A stretch of 64,000 bases of DNA from Flavobacterium sp. HSC-32F16 (GTDB lineage Bacteria > Bacteroidota > Bacteroidia > Flavobacteriales > Flavobacteriaceae), in assembly GCF_024171645.1 (NCBI RefSeq), contig NZ_JALKAC010000013.1, positions 115,173 through 179,172 on the forward strand, in the 5' to 3' direction. How positions within the stretch are numbered: position 1 is the stretch's first letter; each line of letters starts with the position of its first letter. Below, one piece after another: positions 10,291-19,838 of this stretch. Under the pieces are notes generated by a model. The model saw only the letters and a program-made list of their open reading frames with translations. It had not been told where the DNA came from and did no database searches. The position numbers and the translations under genes were made by a program.

Positions 10291-10517
10291 ACAAGATTTT
10301 TAATACAAATAAAAAAGAGTAATCTCAGAATAATTCTACCTTTATGGTTTGTAAAGGTTTTAGAAAGCCGTCTGTAAAGAGGTGTGATATAATTTGAAAC
10401 TGGCTTTAATACATTTTTTTAGAACACTAAAAAATGCATTTGGCCTTTTAAGCTTAAAAAGAAACAGCCCCAAGAATGTTTTATAACATTGAATTTTAAT
10501 TTAACAATCATTTTATA
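10291..10517. other. Spacer between GH97 and hybrid sensor 1
   Basis: These 227 bp separate the enzyme operon from hybrid sensor gene 1. No coding sequence, strong TAnnTTTG element or TGCATCA pair was found here, so the sensor is probably not driven by the locus operator. A perfect 14-bp palindrome, TTTTAAGCTTAAAA, lies at 10446-10459, 58 bp before the start codon; its role is unknown. Confidence 0.4.
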
Positions 10518-13500
10518 ATGTCCTCAAAGAAATGTTTTGCCATTTTGTTTTTTATCATGAACAGTTTATTTTCTCAAAATACATTTGAGAACTATCGATT
10601 TCGTTTAGTAGACAATGAGACTTCAAAAAGTGGTATTTATACCATTGCGCAGGATCAATTTGGTGTTATGTGGGTGGGCACAAATGGCGCAGGTTTGTAC
10701 AAATATGACGGAATAAATTATGTGGGTTATGAGCAGGACTCCAAGCGCAGTAATTCCATAAACAGCAACTTAATTTATACTGTTTATGTAGATACAAAAA
10801 ACCGTTTATGGGTAGGAACAGATGAAGGATTGTGTCTTTACAATCGTAATTTAGATACTTTTGAAAACATTGATCTTCGAAAACAAAGCCAAAAAGAAAC
10901 TGTAATTTCTGTAAAAAGCATTATTGAAGACGATCATGGCAATATTTTTTTAGGAACGTTTAATAATGGACTGCTCAAACTAAACGTTAATTCCAGAGAA
11001 ATTACAAGGCTTAAACTGGATACTCCAAATCCAGCCAACTATTTGATCAATTCTTTAGTAAAAGACAAAAAAGGAACAATTTATTTAGGAACCAATTCAG
11101 GTTTAAAAGTAGTTGATCCAATAAAAAATGAAGTAAAAAAAGTAAATATTGCCAAAGACAATGAATTACTCTCGGGCACAATTGTGTCTATGTTTTTTGA
11201 CAGTAAACAAAATTTATGGATTGGAAATGGTTTTAAAGGACTGGTTAAAGCCGATTTATATTCTAAAGATAAAAAGGCTGTTTCTTATCCTATTACCAGA
11301 AAAAGAATCATGTCAATTCTGGCATCAGACCCAGAAACCATTCTTTGTGCCACAGAAAATGACGGTTTAATTATTATAAATGACCAGGGTGTTGTTCAAA
11401 AAAAATACATAAACAGCAAATACAATAATCGCAGTTTAGGCTCTAATTCTGTCTGGTCTTTATTTTTAGATAAAGAAAACAGAATCTGGCTGGGTTACTA
11501 TAATAAAGGTTTAGGCGTTTTTGACCGAATAAAAAATAAAGTAAGAGGAATTGAAAGTTTAGCCGGAAATCCACAATCATTACAAACCAATTGTGTTACC
11601 AGTATCGCCAAAGATAACGAAGGCCAGTTATGGATTTCTATGGAAGGCGGAGGTGTCGATGTTTACAATCCCGAAACTAAAAACTTTAAGCACATTACCA
11701 AATTAGATACTCGATTTTATTCTGGATTAACCAATGGAAATATCACAAAAGTCTTTATTGATAAAAACCAGAATGTCTGGCTGGCCAGCTGGAATGAGGG
11801 AATCTTTTTTTTGAAGAAAGGAAGCAGGAACTTTATTAATTACAACACCAAAAATACTCCTGATTTAGCCTCAGACAATATTATGAGTATTACCGAAGAC
11901 TCAAGAGGTGTGGTATGGATTGGCACTTTTTCAAAAGGACTACATTATTATACACCTTCAGACGGGCGTTTTCACCATTGTAATCAGAAACCATTTTATG
12001 CAAATGGAATGGTAAATTTAGATATTAGAAAAGTAATGGTCGATTCTGATGATGATGTTTGGGTTGGATCAACAACAGGTTTATACAAAGTCAGCACAAA
12101 GGATTTTGTTTCTTTTTCTGTGACTTCTTTACGCGATAAAATGTCAGAAAAGCTTAAAAATCATAAAAGCATACATACGATCAATACGCTTTATCAAACC
12201 AAAAACAAGGAAATTTGGATTGGTACAGACGGCGCAGGATTGTTCAGTTATAATAAAAAAACAGATGGACTTAAATGGTACATTAACTTCAATGGGCTTC
12301 ATGAAAAATCGATAGCTTCTATTGTAGAATCAAACGATGGACGTATTTGGTTAAGCGGAAAAAAAGGGATCAGCAGACTGGATTTGAAAAACAAAACAAC
12401 AGTCAATTATTCTACATATGACGGTTTGCTTGGAAATGATTTTAATAACAATTCAGTATTAAAAGACGAAAACGGAATTCTATATTTTGGAGGTTATGAA
12501 GGTCTCAATTATTTCAATCCTTCAAATTTGGTAAAAAGTAAAAAACAGCTTCCAATTTACTTTACAGATCTCAAACTTTTTAATAAATCAGTAAGACCTC
12601 TTGAAAAAAATTCACCCTTAATTAAAGTAATATCAGAAACAAAAAAGATAATTCTTAAACATGACCAGTCCGTATTTACAATTGATTTTATTGGTATAAA
12701 TTACTCTTTTCCAGCCAGAAATGAATTTGCATATTATTTAGAAGGTTTTGAAGATTCATGGAATTATGTAGGCAGTAAACGCTCTGCAACATATACCAAC
12801 TTAGCACCGGGCAAGTATCTTTTTAAGGTTAAAGCATCTGAAAAAAATGGAGCATGGAGCCAGAAACCATTAGAATTAGAAATTGAAATTTTACCGCCCT
12901 GGTGGAAAACATCATTTGCTTATCTTTTTTATTCGCTCTTGGTATTGGCTGCAATTCATTTTGGTAATCAATATTATCAAAACAGGTTCAAACAGAAACA
13001 ATTGATACAATTTGAACAGAAGAAAGCAGTTCAGATTGAAAAATTAAATGATAAAAAATTACAGTTCTTTACTAATATTTCGCATGAGTTTAGAACGCCG
13101 CTTACTTTAATTTTAAATCCTTTGGGTGATATAATCAAAAACAATAGTCTGGAACTTTCGGGCAGTGTTTTGAATAAGCTGAAGACTATTCAAAAAAGTT
13201 CTGACAGACTTTCGAGATTAATCAACGAGCTTATGGATTTTAATCAGCTTCAGTTTAATAAAATGCCGCTGCAAGTACAACAGCTGGAAGTAGTGGGTTT
13301 CACAAAAGAAATTGTAAGTTATTTTGATGAGGAAGCTCAAAGCCGCGGAATTCAATTGCAATTTCAATCAGATAAAAAATCATTAAAAGACTGGGTAGAT
13401 CCTAAAATGTTTGAGAAAATTATTTTTAATGTAATTTCTAATGCGTTTAAGGTTACTCCGGATAATGGAAAAATTATTGTAAAATTAATGGTTAATGAAG

Positions 13501-14639
13501 AACTGGTTTACTTTCCATTATTAAGTCCTGCGTATACCAATTCTTCTTTTTCGGTTATTGTTGAAGATACCGGCGCAGGACTGGATAAAAAAGACATTAA
13601 GCGGATTTTTGACCGTTTTTATCAGGTAAATAATTTAAATAAAGCGTATTATGGAAGTACTGGAATAGGTTTGGAAGTGGTTCGTGGATTTGTTGAACTT
13701 CATAAAGGAATTATCGATGTAGAAAGTGTTCTGGGAGCCGGCACAACTTTTAAATTGATATTTCCTATAGGAAAAGAATTCTTCAATCAAAATGAAATTT
13801 TAAATGAGGAATTTAAAAAAGAGAAAAAAATAAGTTTTACGCCTATTGTTGAAAAAGAAACTGTTGAGGTAGTAGAAGAACAGGAAAAAAAGGACCGGGT
13901 TTACACTATTTTAATTGTTGAAGATAATACGGAACTGCGAAATTATCTAAAAAATGAGCTTAAAAAAGAGTACAAAGTAATAACTGCCGAAAATGGCAGG
14001 ATTGGTTTAGAAATCGCTTTGCAAAAACTGCCTGATTTGATTTTGACCGATGTAATTATGCCGGTAATGAATGGTTTAGAATTATGTAAAAATATTAAGG
14101 CAGATTTAAAAACAAGCCATATTCCGTTAATGATGCTCTCCGCAAAAGCATTAATCAAAGATAAACTAGAAGGAATAGATTCTGGTGCAGATATGTATTT
14201 GAGCAAACCATTTGATATGGATATTTTAAGATCCAGTTTAGTACAGCTTCTTAAAAGCAGGCAGATTATGTTTAATAAATTCTATAACGGTATTACTCCA
14301 AAAGCCAAAGAAAAAACTACAACACTGGATAATGATTTTATAAAAAATGTCCTGAATTATATCAATGAAAATATTAATGAATATGAGTTGAGTGTTGAGG
14401 TTCTGGCATCGAAGGTATTTTTAAGCAGAAGCCAGTTATATAGAAAAATTAAAACCCTTACCGGTGTTTCGGTAAATGAATTTATACGGAATGTGCGTTT
14501 AGAAAAAGCCAAAGAATTAATAGAACTGGGCAATGACAATATAACCGAAATTAGTATTAAAGTTGGTTTTAGTTCTCCTTCATATTTTACAAAATGTTAT
14601 AAAGAAAAATACGGGCATCTGCCTACACATAATAAATAG
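10518..14639 (+). CDS. Hybrid two-component system sensor/regulator (HTCS) 1
   Basis: This is a 1373-residue one-protein two-component system. In order it has a signal peptide (1-20) and a periplasmic double propeller of Reg_prop repeats (about 25-680; repeated W-G-T-G-L-Y patterns such as MWVGTNGAGLYKYD). A Y_Y_Y domain (about 700-790) and a membrane helix near 800-820 follow. The cytoplasmic part has HisKA with His856 in NISHEFRTP, HATPase (GTGIGLEV-like G box), a receiver with Asp1178 in LTDVIMP, and an AraC-type HTH (about 1275-1373). Such proteins bind an oligosaccharide in the periplasm and activate PUL promoters. Its HTH is almost identical to that of the second sensor at 33714-37868, so both should recognise the same operator. 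A terminator follows at 14662-14689. Confidence 0.96.
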   Translation: MSSKKCFAILFFIMNSLFSQNTFENYRFRLVDNETSKSGIYTIAQDQFGVMWVGTNGAGLYKYDGINYVGYEQDSKRSNSINSNLIYTVYVDTKNRLWVGTDEGLCLYNRNLDTFENIDLRKQSQKETVISVKSIIEDDHGNIFLGTFNNGLLKLNVNSREITRLKLDTPNPANYLINSLVKDKKGTIYLGTNSGLKVVDPIKNEVKKVNIAKDNELLSGTIVSMFFDSKQNLWIGNGFKGLVKADLYSKDKKAVSYPITRKRIMSILASDPETILCATENDGLIIINDQGVVQKKYINSKYNNRSLGSNSVWSLFLDKENRIWLGYYNKGLGVFDRIKNKVRGIESLAGNPQSLQTNCVTSIAKDNEGQLWISMEGGGVDVYNPETKNFKHITKLDTRFYSGLTNGNITKVFIDKNQNVWLASWNEGIFFLKKGSRNFINYNTKNTPDLASDNIMSITEDSRGVVWIGTFSKGLHYYTPSDGRFHHCNQKPFYANGMVNLDIRKVMVDSDDDVWVGSTTGLYKVSTKDFVSFSVTSLRDKMSEKLKNHKSIHTINTLYQTKNKEIWIGTDGAGLFSYNKKTDGLKWYINFNGLHEKSIASIVESNDGRIWLSGKKGISRLDLKNKTTVNYSTYDGLLGNDFNNNSVLKDENGILYFGGYEGLNYFNPSNLVKSKKQLPIYFTDLKLFNKSVRPLEKNSPLIKVISETKKIILKHDQSVFTIDFIGINYSFPARNEFAYYLEGFEDSWNYVGSKRSATYTNLAPGKYLFKVKASEKNGAWSQKPLELEIEILPPWWKTSFAYLFYSLLVLAAIHFGNQYYQNRFKQKQLIQFEQKKAVQIEKLNDKKLQFFTNISHEFRTPLTLILNPLGDIIKNNSLELSGSVLNKLKTIQKSSDRLSRLINELMDFNQLQFNKMPLQVQQLEVVGFTKEIVSYFDEEAQSRGIQLQFQSDKKSLKDWVDPKMFEKIIFNVISNAFKVTPDNGKIIVKLMVNEELVYFPLLSPAYTNSSFSVIVEDTGAGLDKKDIKRIFDRFYQVNNLNKAYYGSTGIGLEVVRGFVELHKGIIDVESVLGAGTTFKLIFPIGKEFFNQNEILNEEFKKEKKISFTPIVEKETVEVVEEQEKKDRVYTILIVEDNTELRNYLKNELKKEYKVITAENGRIGLEIALQKLPDLILTDVIMPVMNGLELCKNIKADLKTSHIPLMMLSAKALIKDKLEGIDSGADMYLSKPFDMDILRSSLVQLLKSRQIMFNKFYNGITPKAKEKTTTLDNDFIKNVLNYINENINEYELSVEVLASKVFLSRSQLYRKIKTLTGVSVNEFIRNVRLEKAKELIELGNDNITEISIKVGFSSPSYFTKCYKEKYGHLPTHNK

Positions 14640-14661
14640 TATATGCATTTTGTAAGAGTTT

Positions 14662-14689
14662 AAAAGACGGTTTATACCGTCTTTTTTTT
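14662..14689 (+). terminator. Terminator of HTCS 1
   Basis: The arms AAAAGACGG and CCGTCTTTT enclose a six-base loop and are followed by a T-run. It lies 23 bases after the sensor stop codon, giving a standard intrinsic terminator. Confidence 0.88.
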
Positions 14690-14925
14690 GCTCAAATAAT
14701 TAGAACAATTATAGATTTCTTAATGACGACTTTGGTGTTTTTATTATTAAAAATTAAAGTAATTAACAGTAAAAGCTTTTTTTTAAAAATTACTGAATAA
14801 TTACAATCAGGGTCTTTTTTTATTTCATGCTTAAAAAAAGAAACACATTATTATTAAAATCCTATTTGTGTTTTATTTTGTAAATGTCTTAAAAACTGCT
14901 AATTAGGTGATTTCTGTAGTTTTCA

Positions 14926-14992
14926 TGCTACAAAATTGATAGTTTTTGCATCATTTTTAATAGGTGAAATTTATCCTAACCTTATATTTTTG
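14926..14992 (+). promoter_or_regulatory. HTCS operator and promoter of susC1
   Basis: Half-sites TGCTACA (14926-14932) and TGCATCA (14947-14953) start 21 bp apart in direct orientation, as expected for an AraC-type dimer. After 31 bp comes TATTTTTG (14985-14992), a perfect match to the Bacteroidota -7 element TAnnTTTG. No -33 TTG is visible at the right distance, which fits an activator-dependent promoter. The layout is the same as at 33375-33440 and 40518-40583. The leader to the susC start would be about 200 nt. The rest of the 14640-15201 spacer shows no gene. Confidence 0.7.
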
Positions 14993-15201
14993 GATTGTAA
15001 GAAAACTAAATAACCCAGAAAACAAGTATTAACCATTTTAAAAATAACAGTATGAAATGAAACCAAATTATTTATTGAATTCTTTTCTAATTAAAAAACA
15101 GAAAAGAAGAAACAGCTTTTAAAATTTATAAATAAGCCATACAATAAATAAAAAACTTTACAACCGAATAACTATTTAAACTAATCAAAAAACCAATTGA
15201 A

Positions 15202-18200
15202 ATGATGTTAAAATTAAAATTTGCAATAATTGCATTGCTAATAATCAGCAGTCATAATATAATGGCACAGTCAAAGACGATACAGGGGGTGATTACAGAT
15301 CCCTCAGGGTTTCCGCTGCCAGGTGCCGGTGTTAATGTAGAAGGTTCGCAAAACAGCACCTCTACAGATTTTGACGGTAAGTATACTTTAAAAGGCGTAA
15401 ACCCTACAGATAAAATTACATTTTCGTTTGTAGGATTGATTTCTCAAACGATTACAGTAGGCACCAGAAATAATATTGATGTTACATTAGCATTATCTAC
15501 ACAAAACTTAAATGAAGTTATAGTAGGTTACGGAACTCAAAAGAGAGCGAAGGTAACCGGAGCAATTTCGACAGTAGGCTCAAAAGATATAGCCGCAGTT
15601 CCTATTACAAATGCAGAGTCAGCTTTACAAGGAAGAGCCGCAGGGGTTACAGTTGTAAACGGTGCTCCGGGTTCTAATCCTACGGTTACTATTCGTGGTT
15701 TGGCTACAATGGGAAACAGTGCTCCTTTGTATGTAATCGACGGAGTTTTGACAGGGAACTTATCAGGACTGAGTCCTAATGATATTGAATCGATGTCTGT
15801 TTTAAAAGATGCTTCAACAACGGCTTTATATGGTTCAAAAGCTTTTAACGGAGTAATTATGGTAACGACTAAAAAAGGGAAAAAAGGACCAGGCCAGCTT
15901 AATTTTAGTACTTATTCCGGTTTTCAAACTATTACGAAAAGATATAATGTTTTAAACACGCAGCAATATCTTCAGTATGCCAAGGATCTGGGAAGTGATT
16001 TAACAGCAAGAGCAGCTGAATTTGGAAATACAAATACCAACTGGCAGGATGAGATTTTTCAAAGCGGTGTAATGCAGGATTATAATTTAAGTTTTTCGAA
16101 TGGAACAGAAACTTCTACTGCCCGTTATTCTGCCGAATATTTAAAACAAGAAGGTGCCGTTATCAATACGGGCTTTGAACGTTATTCTTTTAGAGCAAAT
16201 AACACACAAGACATCGGCAGACTTAAGGTAGGAAGCAATATTGGAATATCATTCAGTACAATCAATCCAGAACGTAGTTCAGGAGGAAGAACATTATTGG
16301 AACACGCTATTAAAATGTCTCCTTATTTGCCAGTTTACAATGATGCAAATTTAGGAGGCTTTCAAGGGCCAAGTGCTATTGATGGTAATGATGCTGAAAA
16401 TCCTGTTCGTGTAGCAAATTTAGGATATCAAAAAATTAATAATTTATCAATTATAGGAAATATCTACGCTGAATTGGATATTTACAAAGGTCTTAAATTT
16501 AGATCACAAGTTTCATTAGACTATTACACAGGGAAAGACCATACATTTATACCTAGTTACGCAGATGGCTCTTACCACAGACAGGCATTTTCAACCACTA
16601 ATGAAACAAATTCTCAAGGTCAGACCATTGTTTTTGATAACAGTTTGACTTATAAAACGACTATCGCAGCAAAACACAATATAGAAGTTTTGGGAGTTAT
16701 AACTAAAATTGATGGAAAGTCACAAAATGTAGTGGCAGGAAGCCGTTACAATATTTCAGACGAAATTGATCAATTAAGATATAATGAAGGGAATTTAAGT
16801 TCTGCGAATTATGTCGAAAAGAATATTGGATATATAGCTCGTATCAATTACGATTATGACGATAAATATCTGCTTGCCGTTTCAGGACGACGTGATGCTT
16901 CTTCTCGTTTTGGTTCCAATAACCGCTGGGGGAACTTCTATTCAGTAGCTGTCGGATGGAATATAGCAAAAGAAAGTTTTATGGCAGATTCTGTTTTCAG
17001 TACCTTAAAACTTAGAGCAAGTACAGGAACGACAGGAAATGACAGAATAGACAATTATCAATACGCCGCGACATTGCTTGCTGATTATAATTATCCAATT
17101 GCAGGAGGAAATGCGCCGGGAGTATCTCTTGGGGTTGCTTCTAATCCTGATTTAAAATGGGAATCTAAAAAAGATAGAAATATAGGTGTGGATTTCGGTT
17201 TATTTGACGAAAAATTCACAGGATCTTTTGAATATTTTAATAATAAAAGCAGTGATATTCTTTTTGCAGTTCCTTTAGCCGCTTCGGTAGGATCTGCGGG
17301 CGGCGGAACTCAAGTTCAAAATATTGCCGATGTGAAAGTTTCCGGATATGAAATAAGCTTAGGTTATAATGACAGAAAAGGAGATTTTACCTGGTCTGCT
17401 GTAGCTAATTTAGGAACAAGTAAAAATGAGGTTACAAGTTTAGCTCCCGGAGTTACCAGTGTATTAGGCGGTCCAACGGCAAGAGCAGGTTTAGAAAACT
17501 TCTCAAGACTCGAAGTAGGCCAGCCGTTGTTCTACTTTTACGGTTATCAGACAAATGGAATTTATCAAAACCAAGCAGAAGTAGATGCGGTTTTTGGACC
17601 AGGACAGACTAATGTACAGCCAGGTGATATTAAAATTGTTGATCGTGACGGAAATAAAATCATCAATTCAAATGACAAAACCAATATTGGAAATCCATAT
17701 CCTGATTTTACTTATGGTTTAAATATTACAGCAGCTTATAAAAAGTTCGATTTTAACTGTTTCATTACAGGAGTTCAAGGAAACGATATTTACAATGCCA
17801 ATACTTTTGATTTAAAAGGAATGAATCGTTTGTTTAATGCCAGTACAGATGTTTTAGACAGAGCAGTTGTTGTAAACGGAGTGGTAACTAATCCATCGGC
17901 AAGTCTGCCCAGAGCGCAGGGAGCAGATATTAACTGGTCTTCAGCTAATCAGCGTTATATTGAAGATGGTTCATATACACGATTAAAGAATATCACATTA
18001 GGATATACATTATCAGGAGAAACATTTGATAATCATTTTTCAAATATAAGATTCTATGTAAGTGGTCAAAACCTTATTACTATTACTAAATATGATGGTT
18101 TAGATCCTGAAATTGCACGTGCAGATGCTAATGCAAATTCTGCGGGTATCGACTTAGGAAGATATCCACAGCCTAAATCAGTAATTTTTGGACTTGATGT

Positions 18201-18210
18201 TAAATTTTAA
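15202..18210 (+). CDS. susC: SusC-like TonB-dependent outer-membrane transporter 1
   Basis: This is a 1002-residue TonB-dependent transporter of the SusC/RagA family. A signal peptide ends at MAQ near residue 23. A carboxypeptidase-regulatory-like beta-sandwich (about 28-105), the linking segment LNEVIVGYGTQKR, the plug domain (about 115-230, with TIRG and YVIDGV motifs) and a 22-strand barrel follow, ending with the aromatic terminus DVKF. It would import xylo-oligosaccharides into the periplasm, with the SusD partner acting as a lid. The susD start lies only 8 bp downstream, so the two are co-transcribed. An HTCS-type operator and -7 element lie about 200-280 bp upstream. The family call is certain; the xylan substrate is inferred from neighbours. 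Confidence 0.96.
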   Translation: MMLKLKFAIIALLIISSHNIMAQSKTIQGVITDPSGFPLPGAGVNVEGSQNSTSTDFDGKYTLKGVNPTDKITFSFVGLISQTITVGTRNNIDVTLALSTQNLNEVIVGYGTQKRAKVTGAISTVGSKDIAAVPITNAESALQGRAAGVTVVNGAPGSNPTVTIRGLATMGNSAPLYVIDGVLTGNLSGLSPNDIESMSVLKDASTTALYGSKAFNGVIMVTTKKGKKGPGQLNFSTYSGFQTITKRYNVLNTQQYLQYAKDLGSDLTARAAEFGNTNTNWQDEIFQSGVMQDYNLSFSNGTETSTARYSAEYLKQEGAVINTGFERYSFRANNTQDIGRLKVGSNIGISFSTINPERSSGGRTLLEHAIKMSPYLPVYNDANLGGFQGPSAIDGNDAENPVRVANLGYQKINNLSIIGNIYAELDIYKGLKFRSQVSLDYYTGKDHTFIPSYADGSYHRQAFSTTNETNSQGQTIVFDNSLTYKTTIAAKHNIEVLGVITKIDGKSQNVVAGSRYNISDEIDQLRYNEGNLSSANYVEKNIGYIARINYDYDDKYLLAVSGRRDASSRFGSNNRWGNFYSVAVGWNIAKESFMADSVFSTLKLRASTGTTGNDRIDNYQYAATLLADYNYPIAGGNAPGVSLGVASNPDLKWESKKDRNIGVDFGLFDEKFTGSFEYFNNKSSDILFAVPLAASVGSAGGGTQVQNIADVKVSGYEISLGYNDRKGDFTWSAVANLGTSKNEVTSLAPGVTSVLGGPTARAGLENFSRLEVGQPLFYFYGYQTNGIYQNQAEVDAVFGPGQTNVQPGDIKIVDRDGNKIINSNDKTNIGNPYPDFTYGLNITAAYKKFDFNCFITGVQGNDIYNANTFDLKGMNRLFNASTDVLDRAVVVNGVVTNPSASLPRAQGADINWSSANQRYIEDGSYTRLKNITLGYTLSGETFDNHFSNIRFYVSGQNLITITKYDGLDPEIARADANANSAGIDLGRYPQPKSVIFGLDVKF

Positions 18211-18218
18211 TATATAAG

Positions 18219-19715
18219 ATGATGAAAAAAATAAAACATATAGTTGCAGCATTGTTGGGAGTTTTCGCAATGCATTCATGCGACACTGCAGAATTAGAAT
18301 TAAAAAATCCAAATACGCTGTCGCCGGACAGTTTCTTTAAAACGGCAGCTCAGGTAGAATCTTCTGTAAATGCGGCCTATGCCAATTTACAGACTAGAGG
18401 ACTTTATGCCCGTAATCTTGCTTTTGCAATGGATCTTATGGGACAGGATGCAGCTGGAAATCCGCAGTTAGAAGGTAATAAAAAGCCTTTTCAGGATTTT
18501 TCTTTTAATGCAGGAAATGATATTATTCAGTACTATTGGGAATCTTGCTTTTTAGGTATATCCAGAGCTAATTTTGTGTTAAACAATGAAGAGAAGATTA
18601 ATGCTTTGTCCAATTCAGTTTTATCACAAGAGAGAAAGAACAAGTTTTTAGCAGAAGCTCATTTTTTAAGAGCCTATTATTACTTTCTTTTAGTAAACCG
18701 TTTTGGTGATTTACCAATTTACAAAACCGGAACTATTATAGGGGCTGCAAGAAGTCCAAAGGCAGAAGTATATAATTTAATTAGAGCAGACTTTGAATAT
18801 GCTTCTCAAAATCTGCTTTCTAAAAATGGAGAGCAGACAGGAAGAGCAACCAAAGAAGCAGCTTATGCTTATTTGGGTAAAGTATTGCTGTATGAAAAGA
18901 AATACGATTTGGCATTAGCAGCTTTAAATAATGTTACCGGATTCAGCCTTGAAGAAAAAGGTAATTTTTATAACAATTTCATGGAAGAAACGGAGCACGG
19001 CATAGAATCAATTTTTGAAATTGAGTTTAATGAAAACAATGGAACAGGAAACAAATGGGACGATGCAGGAAATAGCGGCGGAACGGGTTTTGCTGAGTCA
19101 ACTCTGCGAGGACAGGAATATGGTAATTTAAGCTGGTTTAATGTATATCCGCCTGATGCTCTTTTAGATTCTTATGAGGCAGGAGATTTACGTTTTGGAG
19201 ATACTTTTTACGTACCGGGTTCAAAATATGTAAAAGGAACGCTTACCATGACGGCAGATAATTTTAATACATCTGCGGGAGTTAGAAAAGCAGGCTGGAA
19301 AAAATACCAAAACTATTATAAAAAAGATGATGAAGCTGTACAATCTAGTATCAACTTTAAAGTTATGCGTTATTCAGATGTATTGCTAATGAAGGCAGAA
19401 TGCGAAAACCAGAGAGATGGAGGTTCACAAACTGCAGCTATTGCCTATATCAAAGAGGTTAGAGATCGCGCAGGTTTAACAACTGTCATTACTCCAACAA
19501 AAGAAGCGGTTTTTGCAGCGATTGTTCATGAACGTAAAGTAGAATTTGCAGGTGAGCAAAGCCGTTTTGATGATATTATAAGATGGGGAAATGCAGCTAC
19601 AGAATTAGCAGGTACTGGTTTTCAGGCTGGTAAAAGTGAATTATGGCCAATTCCTAACAGAGAAACATCTTCTAATCCAAATATAAAACCAAGTGATAAT
19701 AATCCTGGGTATTAA
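18219..19715 (+). CDS. susD: SusD/RagB-like glycan-binding lipoprotein 1
   Basis: This is a 498-residue lipoprotein with the lipobox ending at Cys21 (MHSC), then the SusD fold: helical TPR-like repeats (for example FLAEAHFLRAYYYFLLVNRFGDLPI near residues 145-170) and a C-terminal region with MKAECENQRDGG and ERKVEFAGEQSRFDDIIRWG. It would sit on the outer membrane over SusC1 and bind xylan fragments. It is the second gene of the susCD unit and is followed by a strong terminator at 19758-19792. The family is certain from fold-defining motifs and pairing. Confidence 0.96.
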   Translation: MMKKIKHIVAALLGVFAMHSCDTAELELKNPNTLSPDSFFKTAAQVESSVNAAYANLQTRGLYARNLAFAMDLMGQDAAGNPQLEGNKKPFQDFSFNAGNDIIQYYWESCFLGISRANFVLNNEEKINALSNSVLSQERKNKFLAEAHFLRAYYYFLLVNRFGDLPIYKTGTIIGAARSPKAEVYNLIRADFEYASQNLLSKNGEQTGRATKEAAYAYLGKVLLYEKKYDLALAALNNVTGFSLEEKGNFYNNFMEETEHGIESIFEIEFNENNGTGNKWDDAGNSGGTGFAESTLRGQEYGNLSWFNVYPPDALLDSYEAGDLRFGDTFYVPGSKYVKGTLTMTADNFNTSAGVRKAGWKKYQNYYKKDDEAVQSSINFKVMRYSDVLLMKAECENQRDGGSQTAAIAYIKEVRDRAGLTTVITPTKEAVFAAIVHERKVEFAGEQSRFDDIIRWGNAATELAGTGFQAGKSELWPIPNRETSSNPNIKPSDNNPGY

Positions 19716-19757
19716 ATGATTAAATTATGTTAGTTTGAGTTAAGTTAGTATTCTGAT

Positions 19758-19792
19758 AAACAGCGCATTTTTAATGCGCTGTTTGTTTTTTT
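19758..19792 (+). terminator. Terminator after susD1
   Basis: The arms AAACAGCGCA and TGCGCTGTTT enclose a seven-base loop and are followed by GTTTTTTTT. It lies 42 bases past the susD1 stop. Its position before the convergent symporter gene means it isolates the two units. Confidence 0.92.
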
Positions 19793-19838
19793 AGTGAGTA
19801 CAGTTTAAATTTTAGATTCCAATTCTAAAACCTACAAT

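Noticed and set aside
10446..10459. TTTTAAGCTTAAAA palindrome before HTCS 1 as an operator
   Set aside because: It is a single AT-rich palindrome with no second copy and no adjacent promoter element. It is noted only as a local feature.
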